The notes under the pieces were generated by a model that saw nothing but the letters and a program-made list of their open reading frames with translations, did no database searches and was not told the origin of the DNA. Below are positions 14,354-21,072 of a stretch of 21,072 bases of DNA, piece by piece. Numbering within the stretch: the first letter of the stretch is position 1; every line of letters begins with the position of its first letter. Source of the stretch: G020353115 sp964389685 (GTDB taxonomy: Bacteria; Bacteroidota; Bacteroidia; Bacteroidales; VadinHA17); assembly GCA_964389685.1 (NCBI GenBank), contig CAYMFM010000069.1, positions 1 to 21,072 on the forward strand. Direction: 5' to 3'. Made by a program: the position numbers and the translations under genes.

Positions 14354-16396
14354 ATGAAAAGAAAAACAACATACTCGATAGTAACGGTTTTTTTCCTCTT
14401 CTCCATCATCTCAGGTGCACAGATCATTGACCCGGTGACCTGGGAATATTCTGTTGAAAAGATCAATGAAGAGGAAGTTGAATTGGTTTTTACTGCAAAT
14501 ATTGATAAGAGCTGGCACCTCTATTCGCAGGATATCCCTGAAGGAGGACCGATACCGACCCGTTTTGTTTTTGAAGAATCATCCCAGTTTGAGCTTCTTG
14601 GGCCGGTGGTGGAGATAACCGAACCGGAAGAGAAATATGATCCAAGTTTTGATATGAAGCTTAAACTCTTTAGTGGGAAAGCGCTCTTTAAACAACGGGT
14701 CAAAACCAGGGGTACAGGCGAAGTGAAAATTAGTGGCTATGTTGAATTCATGAGCTGTGATGATCACCGATGCCTTCCTCCAAAAGAAGATGATTTTGAG
14801 TTTTTTATTGGATCAGAAACAACCGGGGCTACTGCATCAGGCGAGGTCCTCCCAGCGGATACCGGGGAGACATTTATGCTTGAAAGCCAGGTTGACCTGA
14901 CATCTGCCGAACCGGTGGAAACTCCCGCTTCAGGAAAATCAATATGGGGGTTTTTCCTCTTTTCTCTGTTGGCCGGTTTTGCCGGAATATTAACACCCTG
15001 TGTCTTTCCCATGATCCCAATGACAGTGGCTTTCTTTTCCCGTGGATCCGAAAACCGGTTTAAATCCATTGTTAAAGCGTTGACGTTCGGGTTTTCAATC
15101 ATCCTGATATACTCATTCATTGGATTGATCGTTTCGCTAACCAGCGCCGGTGCTGATTTTGCCAGCAGCCTCAGTACACATTGGATCCCCAACCTGATCT
15201 TCTTCCTGCTCTTCATGGTTTTCGCCGCTTCTTTCCTGGGTATGTTTGAGCTTGTGCTGCCATCCGGGCTGGTTAATAAAGCTGACAGGCAGGCTGACAA
15301 AGGGGGGTATCTCGCTGCCTTCTTTATGGGGTTAACAACGGTCCTTGTCTCCTTTTCATGCACGGGACCCATAGTCGGTGCATTATTGGTTGAGGCTGCA
15401 AGCGGAGAATTCATCAAACCAACCATCGGAATGTTTGGCTTTGCCCTGGCATTTGCCTTGCCATTTACCCTTCTTGCCATCTTCCCCTCCTGGCTGAACA
15501 GCCTTCCAAAATCGGGCGGATGGCTCAATTCGGTTAAGGTTGTACTGGGTTTTATCGTGCTGGCTTTCGGAATGAAATTCCTCTCCAACATGGATCAGAC
15601 ATACCACCTCGGATTATTAAGCAGGGATGTCTATCTCGCCATTTGGATCGTGATTTTTATACTGATGGGCTTTTACCTCCTGGGTAAAGTCAAATTTGCA
15701 CACGATAGTGACCTGCCCTTTATCGGAGTGCCCAGGTTAATCCTGATTATCGCAACCTTTGCTTTTGTGCTCTACCTTATCCCGGGTCTTTTCGGAGCAC
15801 CCCTGAAGGCAATATCCGGGCTGATCCCACCACTCGATTCACAGGCATTTAATCTTCCGGCATTGATCACTGAACATTCGGGAAGTGGAAAAACAGAAGA
15901 GGGCAAAGGGACGTTCACACTTTGTGAAGATCCGAAATATGCCGATTTTTTAAGCCTTCCATACGCATTGAATGGTTATTTCGATTATGAACAGGGACTT
16001 GAATGTGCCCGTACACTGAATAAACCCATATTGCTTGATTTTAAAGGACATGCCTGTAGCAACTGCAAGGAGATGGAAGCAAAGGTCTGGTCCGATCCGC
16101 AGGTATTGAAACGACTGAGGGAAGACTATTTGATCATCGCACTCTATGTTGACGACAGAACAAAGCTCCCGGAATCGGAATGGGTTATTTCAGAATTCGA
16201 TGGGAAAGTTAAAAAGACCCTGGGTAAAAAATATGCCGATTTTCAGATTTCCAGGTACAATATAAATACACAACCCTATTATGTGCTCATTGATCACAAT
16301 GAACAGTTATTGACCACTCCCAGATCCCATGATCTGGATATCAATGAATACATCGATTTTCTGGATGAAGGACTGAAAAATTTTCAAAACAGGTAA
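14354..16396 (+). CDS. dsbD: Thiol:disulfide interchange protein DsbD
   Basis: 680 residues. DsbD carries electrons from cytoplasmic thioredoxin across the inner membrane to reduce periplasmic disulfides and cytochrome c maturation partners. All three redox modules are present: a signal peptide (to about residue 22) and N-terminal immunoglobulin-like domain with C135 and C140 (SCDDHRC); an eight-helix membrane domain with C216 (LTPCVFPMIPM) and C336 (SFSCTGPIVG); and a C-terminal thioredoxin domain with the CSNC site (C568, C571) in HACSNCKEME. Extra cysteines C524 and C551 lie in the linker to the last domain. It follows RNase G/E by 28 bp and converges on the DUF4249 gene with a 6-bp gap that leaves no room for a terminator. 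Confidence 0.95.
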   Translation: MKRKTTYSIVTVFFLFSIISGAQIIDPVTWEYSVEKINEEEVELVFTANIDKSWHLYSQDIPEGGPIPTRFVFEESSQFELLGPVVEITEPEEKYDPSFDMKLKLFSGKALFKQRVKTRGTGEVKISGYVEFMSCDDHRCLPPKEDDFEFFIGSETTGATASGEVLPADTGETFMLESQVDLTSAEPVETPASGKSIWGFFLFSLLAGFAGILTPCVFPMIPMTVAFFSRGSENRFKSIVKALTFGFSIILIYSFIGLIVSLTSAGADFASSLSTHWIPNLIFFLLFMVFAASFLGMFELVLPSGLVNKADRQADKGGYLAAFFMGLTTVLVSFSCTGPIVGALLVEAASGEFIKPTIGMFGFALAFALPFTLLAIFPSWLNSLPKSGGWLNSVKVVLGFIVLAFGMKFLSNMDQTYHLGLLSRDVYLAIWIVIFILMGFYLLGKVKFAHDSDLPFIGVPRLILIIATFAFVLYLIPGLFGAPLKAISGLIPPLDSQAFNLPALITEHSGSGKTEEGKGTFTLCEDPKYADFLSLPYALNGYFDYEQGLECARTLNKPILLDFKGHACSNCKEMEAKVWSDPQVLKRLREDYLIIALYVDDRTKLPESEWVISEFDGKVKKTLGKKYADFQISRYNINTQPYYVLIDHNEQLLTTPRSHDLDINEYIDFLDEGLKNFQNR

Positions 16397-16402
16397 CGTT
16401 GC

Positions 16403-17209
16403 CTATTCAATTTGTCCTATATAACGGCTTTTCCGGGTAAGGGAATACGCAGTGAAAAACCCGAGGGCTCCGTTGCTGATATTCCCTGTAATGCTGGCAG
16501 GAGCCGATTCAAACGGACCATCCGCATAGAGCGTCTCCTTGATAATTGCCAGACAATATTCGTAATACTCCTCTGTGATGGATGCCATCTCAAGAGTAAT
16601 CCGGTTTCCTGGCCTGGCTTCAACCGACTGAACGTGTATCCCGCTCAGGTAGTTCCCGTTAATCAGATCATCATTTGCAAACTCCAGTTGTGTGATGTTT
16701 TTTGACATCAGGACAAAATCTTTGTAAACCTTCCAGAAATAATGATCCCCCGGAGTTGAAGGCTCCTGGGTGAATAGTCCGATTTCATATACCTTTTCAT
16801 TCGTTTCACTTCTATAAAACATGATCGAATCAATGGGCTGTACCGAAGGCATTACCGAGGTTGCACTGTACGTTTCGCCATCCACACTGATCGTCAGTGT
16901 ATAGGAACTTCCCGGAATACCGGCAAAAACAGCATCCGTCAGGTAAATACCGGGCGCATTTTCATAAAGGGTATAGAGCGTCGATGAATCTTCAATGGTT
17001 ACGGTTGCCCCGCTGACCATCTCAGGAGGCAAATCAGAGAAGTAGGGACTGCTTCTGGAAAGTAACACAGAATGCTGCTTTGCTTCGCTGGTAACATACC
17101 CTTCAACAACCAGGTTTACAGGCGATTCAAAGAGATCAACATCAATCTTCTCCGTGCAACCGCACAGAAAAAATAGGACTGTTATGATCAGAAAATACCG
17201 CATGCTCAT
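16403..17209 (-). CDS. DUF4249 lipoprotein paired with a TonB-dependent receptor
   Basis: 268 residues. The signal ends in FLCGC, a lipobox-like site, so it is probably a lipoprotein. The sequence then follows the DUF4249 pattern: VDLFESPVNLVVEGYVTSE, a beta-rich region with ATVTIEDSS, the GSSYTLTISVDGETYSATSVMP carboxypeptidase-like strand set, DHYFWKVYKDFV, and a C-terminal NISNGALGFFTAYS. Function is not established; constant pairing with a TonB receptor suggests a surface lid or ligand-binding partner in the way SusD serves SusC (inference). It begins 8 bp after the receptor stop. Two ATGs six bases apart (17209, 17203) could start it. Confidence 0.88.
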   Translation of the reverse strand: MSMRYFLIITVLFFLCGCTEKIDVDLFESPVNLVVEGYVTSEAKQHSVLLSRSSPYFSDLPPEMVSGATVTIEDSSTLYTLYENAPGIYLTDAVFAGIPGSSYTLTISVDGETYSATSVMPSVQPIDSIMFYRSETNEKVYEIGLFTQEPSTPGDHYFWKVYKDFVLMSKNITQLEFANDDLINGNYLSGIHVQSVEARPGNRITLEMASITEEYYEYCLAIIKETLYADGPFESAPASITGNISNGALGFFTAYSLTRKSRYIGQIE

Positions 17210-17217
17210 GAAGTTTG

Positions 17218-19563
17218 TTAAAACCTGAAATTATAGCTAATTGACGGGATAATGGGGAACATATATAATTTATAAGCTTCTGTCATTTCCGGGTTGTCCT
17301 CGTTTGATTTGAAAAAGATAAGCCAGGCATTTTTGCGGTTGTACACATTGTATATTGAAAAACTCCACTCCCCTCTAAACCGCCTTCCCGGCTTCTGTTT
17401 GCCTTTTAAACTGGCTGCTATATCCAGCCTGTGGTAGGCAGGCATCCTGAATTGGTTCCTGTCGGTAAAAACAGGAACAACAATGGCACCATACCGAAAC
17501 CTTCCTGTAGGATAGGTAACCGGGGATCCACTGGCATATACCCAGTTGAGGGAAACGGTCCAACGATTCGTCAACCGGTACTGGCTGACCAGGGCAAAAT
17601 CATGCAACCGGTCATAATTTGCAAGAAAGATCTTATTGTGATTGACACCATCGATCTTCATTTCCGACCGGGAAAGCGTATAGGAGATCCATCCCGTTAA
17701 TTTTCCCTCATTTTTCTTCAGGATCGATTCAAATCCGTATGATCTTCCCCAACCAAACCGCAACTCCCCTTCCAACTCCGGGTTGAGAATGATGTCTGCA
17801 TGCTCCTTGTAATCAATCTGGTTGTACATCTTTTTGTAATAACCTCCCAGCGATAGTTCAAGTATACCAAACAGTGCATTCCGTGTATACCCGAGAGAAT
17901 ATTGATTGGCACGCTGTGGTTTGATGTTTGGACTGGACGGTATCCAGATGTCTATTGGTGTGCCTGCTGTTGAATTGGAGATGAGATGAAGATTCTGATG
18001 TGACCGGGAAAAACTGGTAGTGATTACGGATAACGGACCGGGTTTAATGTTGATGCTCAGGGTGGGATCGATATTAAAATAGGAATTGAAGATCGTTCCC
18101 GAACCGTAAACAACAGAATCTATGGGTTCGTAATGCTCATCAAAATTGTAAACCGTGGCTTTTCCCATGTTCTGGAATAACGTCATCCTGATACCGTATT
18201 CCAGGCCGATCCATTCGGTTAACTCCTGGTTGTTAGAGAGATACAGGGCATACTCAAGAACCTGTGAAGGGGGTATCTCATAATCAATGTATATCGATGT
18301 TTTGTCAGCAGGCTGAATGTATCCGGGACGGAATGAAAAATAGTTCACATGCATTCCGAACCGGATCGTATTTTTGGGATTGGCATAAAACGAAAAATCA
18401 TACTTCAGCCCCACATTGGTGATGGAAGAGTTCCATTCCACACCGGAAAGGGTCGTTGTCTTCCCAAGCTTGTATTGGTAACGGCTGTAGAGCAATGATA
18501 GATTGGAGAAAAGCCGCTCGGTAAACAGGTGATTCCACCTGAGACTCCCGGTGAAGTTACCCCATTTCAGGTAATAGGTGTTCTGGTATTTGAACACGTC
18601 GTTTCCCATGAACCCGGAAATAAAGATCCGGTTCTTCTCATTCACACGATAATTCGCCTTCAGGTTGAGATCGTAAAAATAGATCCTGTTATCCTTAACT
18701 TCATCATTCGACGATAAGGGAAGGAAAATATCAGCATAGGACCTTCTTCCCGCAAGGAGGAAAGAGCCATGATTCTTAATAATGGGACCCTCCAGCATCA
18801 GTTTGCTGGATATTGTTCCAATACCTCCGGATCCGCCAAAATTATTCTGGTTCCCGTTTTTAAGACGGATATCGAACAAAGAAGATAACCGGCTTCCATA
18901 TTTTGCAGGGACCTCTCCCTTGTAAATGTGAACATCCTTGACGATATCATTGTTAAAGACTGAAAAGAAACCCATCAGGTGAGAAGCATTGTAAATGGGT
19001 GCTTCGTCAAGAAGTATCAGGTTCTGATCATAACTTCCTCCCCGTACAATAAACCCTGAAATGCCTTCACCCGGTGCCATAATCCCGGGTAACATCTGGA
19101 TGGCTTTGGAGAGGTCAGCTTCCCCGAGCAGGGAGGGAATCTCTTTGATCGTTTTTGATTGAAGCCAATGCGTGCTAACGTCGGTTTTCTGAAATTTCCC
19201 TTCGTGAAGGTCCGATCTGATCACCACTTTCTCCAGGTCCTGAGCCTCTTCTTCGAGCACAATGCTGTATCGTCTGTTCCCGGAAAGTTCAAGTGTATCC
19301 TCAAATAGCTGGTAACCGATGTATGAACACCTCAATCGATAACTTCCTTCGGGCAGTGTAAGAGAAAAGAACCCATAAATGTTTGTGACTGTCCCCACAG
19401 ACGGATCTTCAATGTAAACGTTTGCCCCGATAAGTTCTTCACCACGTGTATCCCTGACATACCCGCTGATGGTATATCGCTGTTTTTTCGTGGAGGGAAC
19501 CTCCTGCGTTTGCCCTGAAATAGAGATCAGGAAGAGAAGCCATATAACCGCGAACCTGTTCAT
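17218..19563 (-). CDS. TonB-dependent outer membrane receptor with carboxypeptidase-like N-terminal domain
   Basis: 781 residues. A signal peptide (to about 20) precedes a CarboxypepD_reg-like domain (about 30-113: YTISGYVRDTRGEELIGANVYI, GFFSLTLPEGSYRL). The plug follows (about 140-240: KAIQMLPGI, GFIVRGGSYDQNLILLDEAPIYN, VHIYKGEVPAKYGSRLSSLFDI), then a 22-strand-type beta barrel ending in the terminal aromatic (SISYNFRF). There is no STN domain, so no sigma/anti-sigma signalling is expected. It takes up an unidentified substrate using TonB energy. With the DUF4249 gene it forms a two-gene unit; no degradative enzymes adjoin, so the substrate cannot be guessed. Confidence 0.93.
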   Translation of the reverse strand: MNRFAVIWLLFLISISGQTQEVPSTKKQRYTISGYVRDTRGEELIGANVYIEDPSVGTVTNIYGFFSLTLPEGSYRLRCSYIGYQLFEDTLELSGNRRYSIVLEEEAQDLEKVVIRSDLHEGKFQKTDVSTHWLQSKTIKEIPSLLGEADLSKAIQMLPGIMAPGEGISGFIVRGGSYDQNLILLDEAPIYNASHLMGFFSVFNNDIVKDVHIYKGEVPAKYGSRLSSLFDIRLKNGNQNNFGGSGGIGTISSKLMLEGPIIKNHGSFLLAGRRSYADIFLPLSSNDEVKDNRIYFYDLNLKANYRVNEKNRIFISGFMGNDVFKYQNTYYLKWGNFTGSLRWNHLFTERLFSNLSLLYSRYQYKLGKTTTLSGVEWNSSITNVGLKYDFSFYANPKNTIRFGMHVNYFSFRPGYIQPADKTSIYIDYEIPPSQVLEYALYLSNNQELTEWIGLEYGIRMTLFQNMGKATVYNFDEHYEPIDSVVYGSGTIFNSYFNIDPTLSINIKPGPLSVITTSFSRSHQNLHLISNSTAGTPIDIWIPSSPNIKPQRANQYSLGYTRNALFGILELSLGGYYKKMYNQIDYKEHADIILNPELEGELRFGWGRSYGFESILKKNEGKLTGWISYTLSRSEMKIDGVNHNKIFLANYDRLHDFALVSQYRLTNRWTVSLNWVYASGSPVTYPTGRFRYGAIVVPVFTDRNQFRMPAYHRLDIAASLKGKQKPGRRFRGEWSFSIYNVYNRKNAWLIFFKSNEDNPEMTEAYKLYMFPIIPSISYNFRF

Positions 19564-19577
19564 CCGAAATTGGATAT

Positions 19578-19585
19578 CAAAAATA
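19578..19585 (-). promoter_or_regulatory. Predicted -7 element for the TonB receptor unit
   Basis: On the minus strand TATTTTTG matches TAnnTTTG. About 18 bases upstream lies TTTTC, an imperfect -33 element. The leader to the ATG at 19563 is short. Confidence 0.5.
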
Positions 19586-19638
19586 ATGCTTTTTAATTTA
19601 TTGGAAAACAGGTATCCTTGATGTTTCTGTTGAAACGA

Positions 19639-19820
19639 ACGTAGAGACGTTGCATGTTAGTGAGACTCAAATTCTGTATTTTAGAATTTGCTAGTCGAAC
19701 TCCTGTCCGTCCGACAGGCGGGAATCCCGCTGAAAGCGGGATCTGGATGGCAGCCGTAGCTTTCTTTGACCACCATAGTTTTAACGGAGGTGGTAGCGTA
19801 GGATGACAACGTCTCTACGT
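19639..19820. repeat. Interrupted palindrome, 14-bp arms
   Basis: ACGTAGAGACGTTG (19639-19652) is the exact reverse complement of 19807-19820. The arms enclose about 150 bp that begin with the family 1 hairpin repeat. Joined together, the arms with the CATG next to the left one resemble a compact GTAGAGACGTTGCATG-type palindrome that I recall as a common intergenic repeat, so the interior looks inserted. Confidence 0.65.
19656..19740 (+). repeat. Dispersed three-hairpin repeat, family 1, copy B
   Basis: Begins GTTAGTGAGACT, then a perfect 8-bp stem CAAATTCT/AGAATTTG (19668-19690, 7-base loop), then AGTCGAACTCC, a GC hairpin (CCTGTC/GACAGG), and CCCGCT/AGCGGG at the end. This is the same order as copy A at 10611-10702, which lies on the other strand. 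Confidence 0.8.
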
Positions 19821-19914
19821 CGGTAACACCCTCTACGTTAGGATAATCAACGCATAAAAACCCGGTTCTTCGTGGATATTGATATTTTCAGCCCCATCGA
19901 CGGCATGCGGGCGG

Positions 19915-19949
19915 CAAACGACAAACGACAAACAACAAATAACAAACAC
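19915..19949. repeat. Heptanucleotide array, word CAAACGA
   Basis: Five 7-bp units, the first two identical, the rest CAAANAN variants. The period is the same as in the 2.5-kb and 10.8-kb islands but with a different word. Confidence 0.7.
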
Positions 19950-20213
19950 CTGTCTGCAGATAGGAATGCCAAAAAGATAAAATGCTGTTTGACAACGCCT
20001 AACTACCTGCCCTCCCTGCCTGGCCAGCCAGCCAGACTTCTCAATAAGTAGCCCTCTGTGCCAATCGGTGCACATAGCTACAGACTAGTGAGGACTTCAG
20101 TGGGTAAAACCTGCCAATTCCTCATAATTTGATTAATTCCTCAATCAGCTAAGAAAACGTAATTGATTGGCAGCAGGCAGAGGCGGGGGAGTTCATTTTA
20201 TCTGTGGCTGCTG

Positions 20214-20249
20214 CCCGCCCGACTGAACGACTTCAGTCGTTCGGGCGGG
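20214..20249. repeat. Strong two-helix GC-rich hairpin
   Basis: CCCGCCCG (20214-20221) pairs with CGGGCGGG (20242-20249); after a 4-base bulge AACGACT (20226-20232) pairs with AGTCGTT (20235-20241) around a 2-base loop. Fifteen pairs in all, with no T-run after it. Confidence 0.65.
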
Positions 20250-20334
20250 GGTCCCCTGGTTTTCAAGAAACCACGAAGTGCGATGAGCACCATTGAAAAT
20301 TCAAGCCATTTCGGGAGGAACGGCGCGCAGAAAA

Positions 20335-20404
20335 ATGGCCTGCCTTGTGAAATAGTTCAATACAACATAATTTCATTATAGGTTTGTACATATTTCACAG
20401 AGCA
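20335..20404 (+). repeat. Stem with 36-base loop, family 3, copy X
   Basis: Starts with 20 bases that match 20824-20843 at 19 positions (ATGGCCTGCC..TGTGAAATA). Positions 20341-20354 pair with 20391-20404 (one mismatch and one G-T pair in 14), leaving a loop of exactly 36 bases. Confidence 0.65.
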
Positions 20405-20506
20405 TTTGTGAAGGATAAAGAAATTGTCATTTCTTACTTACCTGTTATGAGCAGGCATGTTTTGTTTAATGTTTTTTTTGATCAATACTTACATGATTTC
20501 TTAGGC

Positions 20507-20561
20507 AAGGGGCTTTGCCCCTTTGACCCCATTTACTTTTCTCATTAAGGAGAAAAGTAAA
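20507..20561. repeat. Tandem perfect hairpins
   Basis: AAGGGGC/GCCCCTT (20507-20523, 3-base loop) is followed by TTTACTTTTCTC/GAGAAAAGTAAA (20532-20561, 12 perfect pairs, 6-base loop). The pair, continuing into AAAAGAATCAAGGCTG, is a motif I recall from other Bacteroidota intergenic regions. Confidence 0.6.
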
Positions 20562-20823
20562 CAAAAGAATCAAGGCTGCTAAAAATTTTATGGCAAAACT
20601 AGCGGCTCTAAAAGCAACGCAACCAAACTCGAGGCTGTATCATAAAGATGGTTAATTGCGAAATGGTAAGGTGAGTGCGCAAATCAATCAATGCAAATTG
20701 GATGGCTTGCATTTCTATATAAACTGTGGCAATTGTATTCAAATGAAAGTGCCTATTTCATGTTCTCAGTGGTTCTATTCTATGAAGAATTCATGATACA
20801 TTCTCTCAGACAAGGTTGCTGGG

Positions 20824-20903
20824 ATGGCCTGCCCTGTGAAATAATGTATTGCAGTAGCACTTCGTTGCAAGTTTAAAGATATTTTACAGGGCAGGACGGC
20901 CAT
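20824..20903 (+). repeat. Stem with 36-base loop, family 3, copy Y
   Basis: The left arm 20824-20843 pairs with 20880-20903 over 20 positions, with one G-T pair and a 4-base bulge on the right arm. The loop (20844-20879) is 36 bases, as in copy X, but its sequence is different and includes a small inner stem TTGCA/TGCAA. Confidence 0.7.
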
Positions 20904-21072
20904 ACCCCTCCCGGAATTTTCTTTGCCTTGTTTTGCACATAAAATTTTTAAAGGCCGCTTTCTCGCCAAACACTCGAAGAGTGTTGAACCGCCTTATGCC
21001 ATAGGCATCACTATGTGATAAGAATTGCGTATGAAAACCGGGACGCAGGGTAATGGCCAAAAAGATAAAATG

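Larger units (their letters stand above)
19564..21072. other. 1.5-kb non-coding region dense in hairpins and repeats
   Basis: No convincing gene; open frames here fall in repeats and lack family signatures. It holds the receptor promoter, a palindrome split by a family 1 repeat (19639-19820), a heptad array (19915-19949), a GC-rich hairpin (20214-20249), two copies of a stem with a 36-base loop (20335-20404 and 20824-20903), a double hairpin (20507-20561), a perfect 7-bp stem AACACTC/GAGTGTT (20969-20985) and a 17-bp direct repeat (19968-19984 and 21056-21072). The window ends inside the region. Confidence 0.75.

Noticed and set aside
16397..16402. Terminator between dsbD and the DUF4249 gene
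   Set aside because: Only six bases separate the stops and no stem is visible around them.
20163..20381. 72-codon plus-strand frame
   Set aside because: It overlaps a strong hairpin and the family 3 stem; the composition is repeat DNA.

Overview
The window is a chromosomal segment of a Bacteroidota bacterium, most likely an uncultured environmental lineage near Bacteroidales/Marinilabiliales; the exact family is an inference. The evidence is a type IX secretion C-terminal sorting domain, the gliding genes gldD and gldE, a TonB receptor paired with a DUF4249 lipoprotein, group-specific gene order (mutY, HU, ssb, gldE, gldD, Sfp-type transferase), promoters of the Bacteroidota form TTG-N19-TAnnTTTG, and no Shine-Dalgarno sequences before the starts inspected.

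Layout. 1-1951: the tail of a secreted T9SS cargo protein and, one base later, a PafA-like alkaline-phosphatase-superfamily protein whose catalytic residues are largely replaced. 1952-2856: a non-coding island of repeats. 2857-5598: two secreted TPR-type proteins and a small secreted protein of unknown function; from 4150 on the DNA is visibly AT-richer. 5599-6599: a second repeat-rich island with a MITE-like element and a bidirectional terminator. 6600-12079, minus strand: mutY, a repeat-rich gap, then ssb, gldE, gldD, 4'-phosphopantetheinyl transferase and GGGP synthase, the last five probably one transcription unit from a clear promoter before ssb. 12220-16396, plus strand and divergent from mutY: HU, a 30-residue extremely basic protein gene, RNase G/E and DsbD. 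16403-19563, minus strand: TonB-dependent receptor followed by its DUF4249 lipoprotein. 19564-21072: 1.5 kb without a convincing gene, full of hairpins and dispersed repeats.

How the genes relate. The coding content is a conserved housekeeping core (repair, replication, nucleoid, RNA decay, disulfide reduction) with envelope functions (gliding/T9SS lipoprotein biogenesis, isoprenoid-ether lipid precursor, TonB uptake, secreted proteins).

The most unusual content is in the gaps. They are mosaics of short tandem arrays that share a 7-bp period but use many different words. The same words recur in islands 8 kb apart, and CTGCCGGCAG-type palindromes are set inside the arrays; one array supplies the last codons of mutY. 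In addition there are at least three dispersed hairpin families in which stems or loop lengths are kept while sequence changes. I know a partial precedent (heptanucleotide STRR repeats of cyanobacteria) but no description of this composite system in Bacteroidota.
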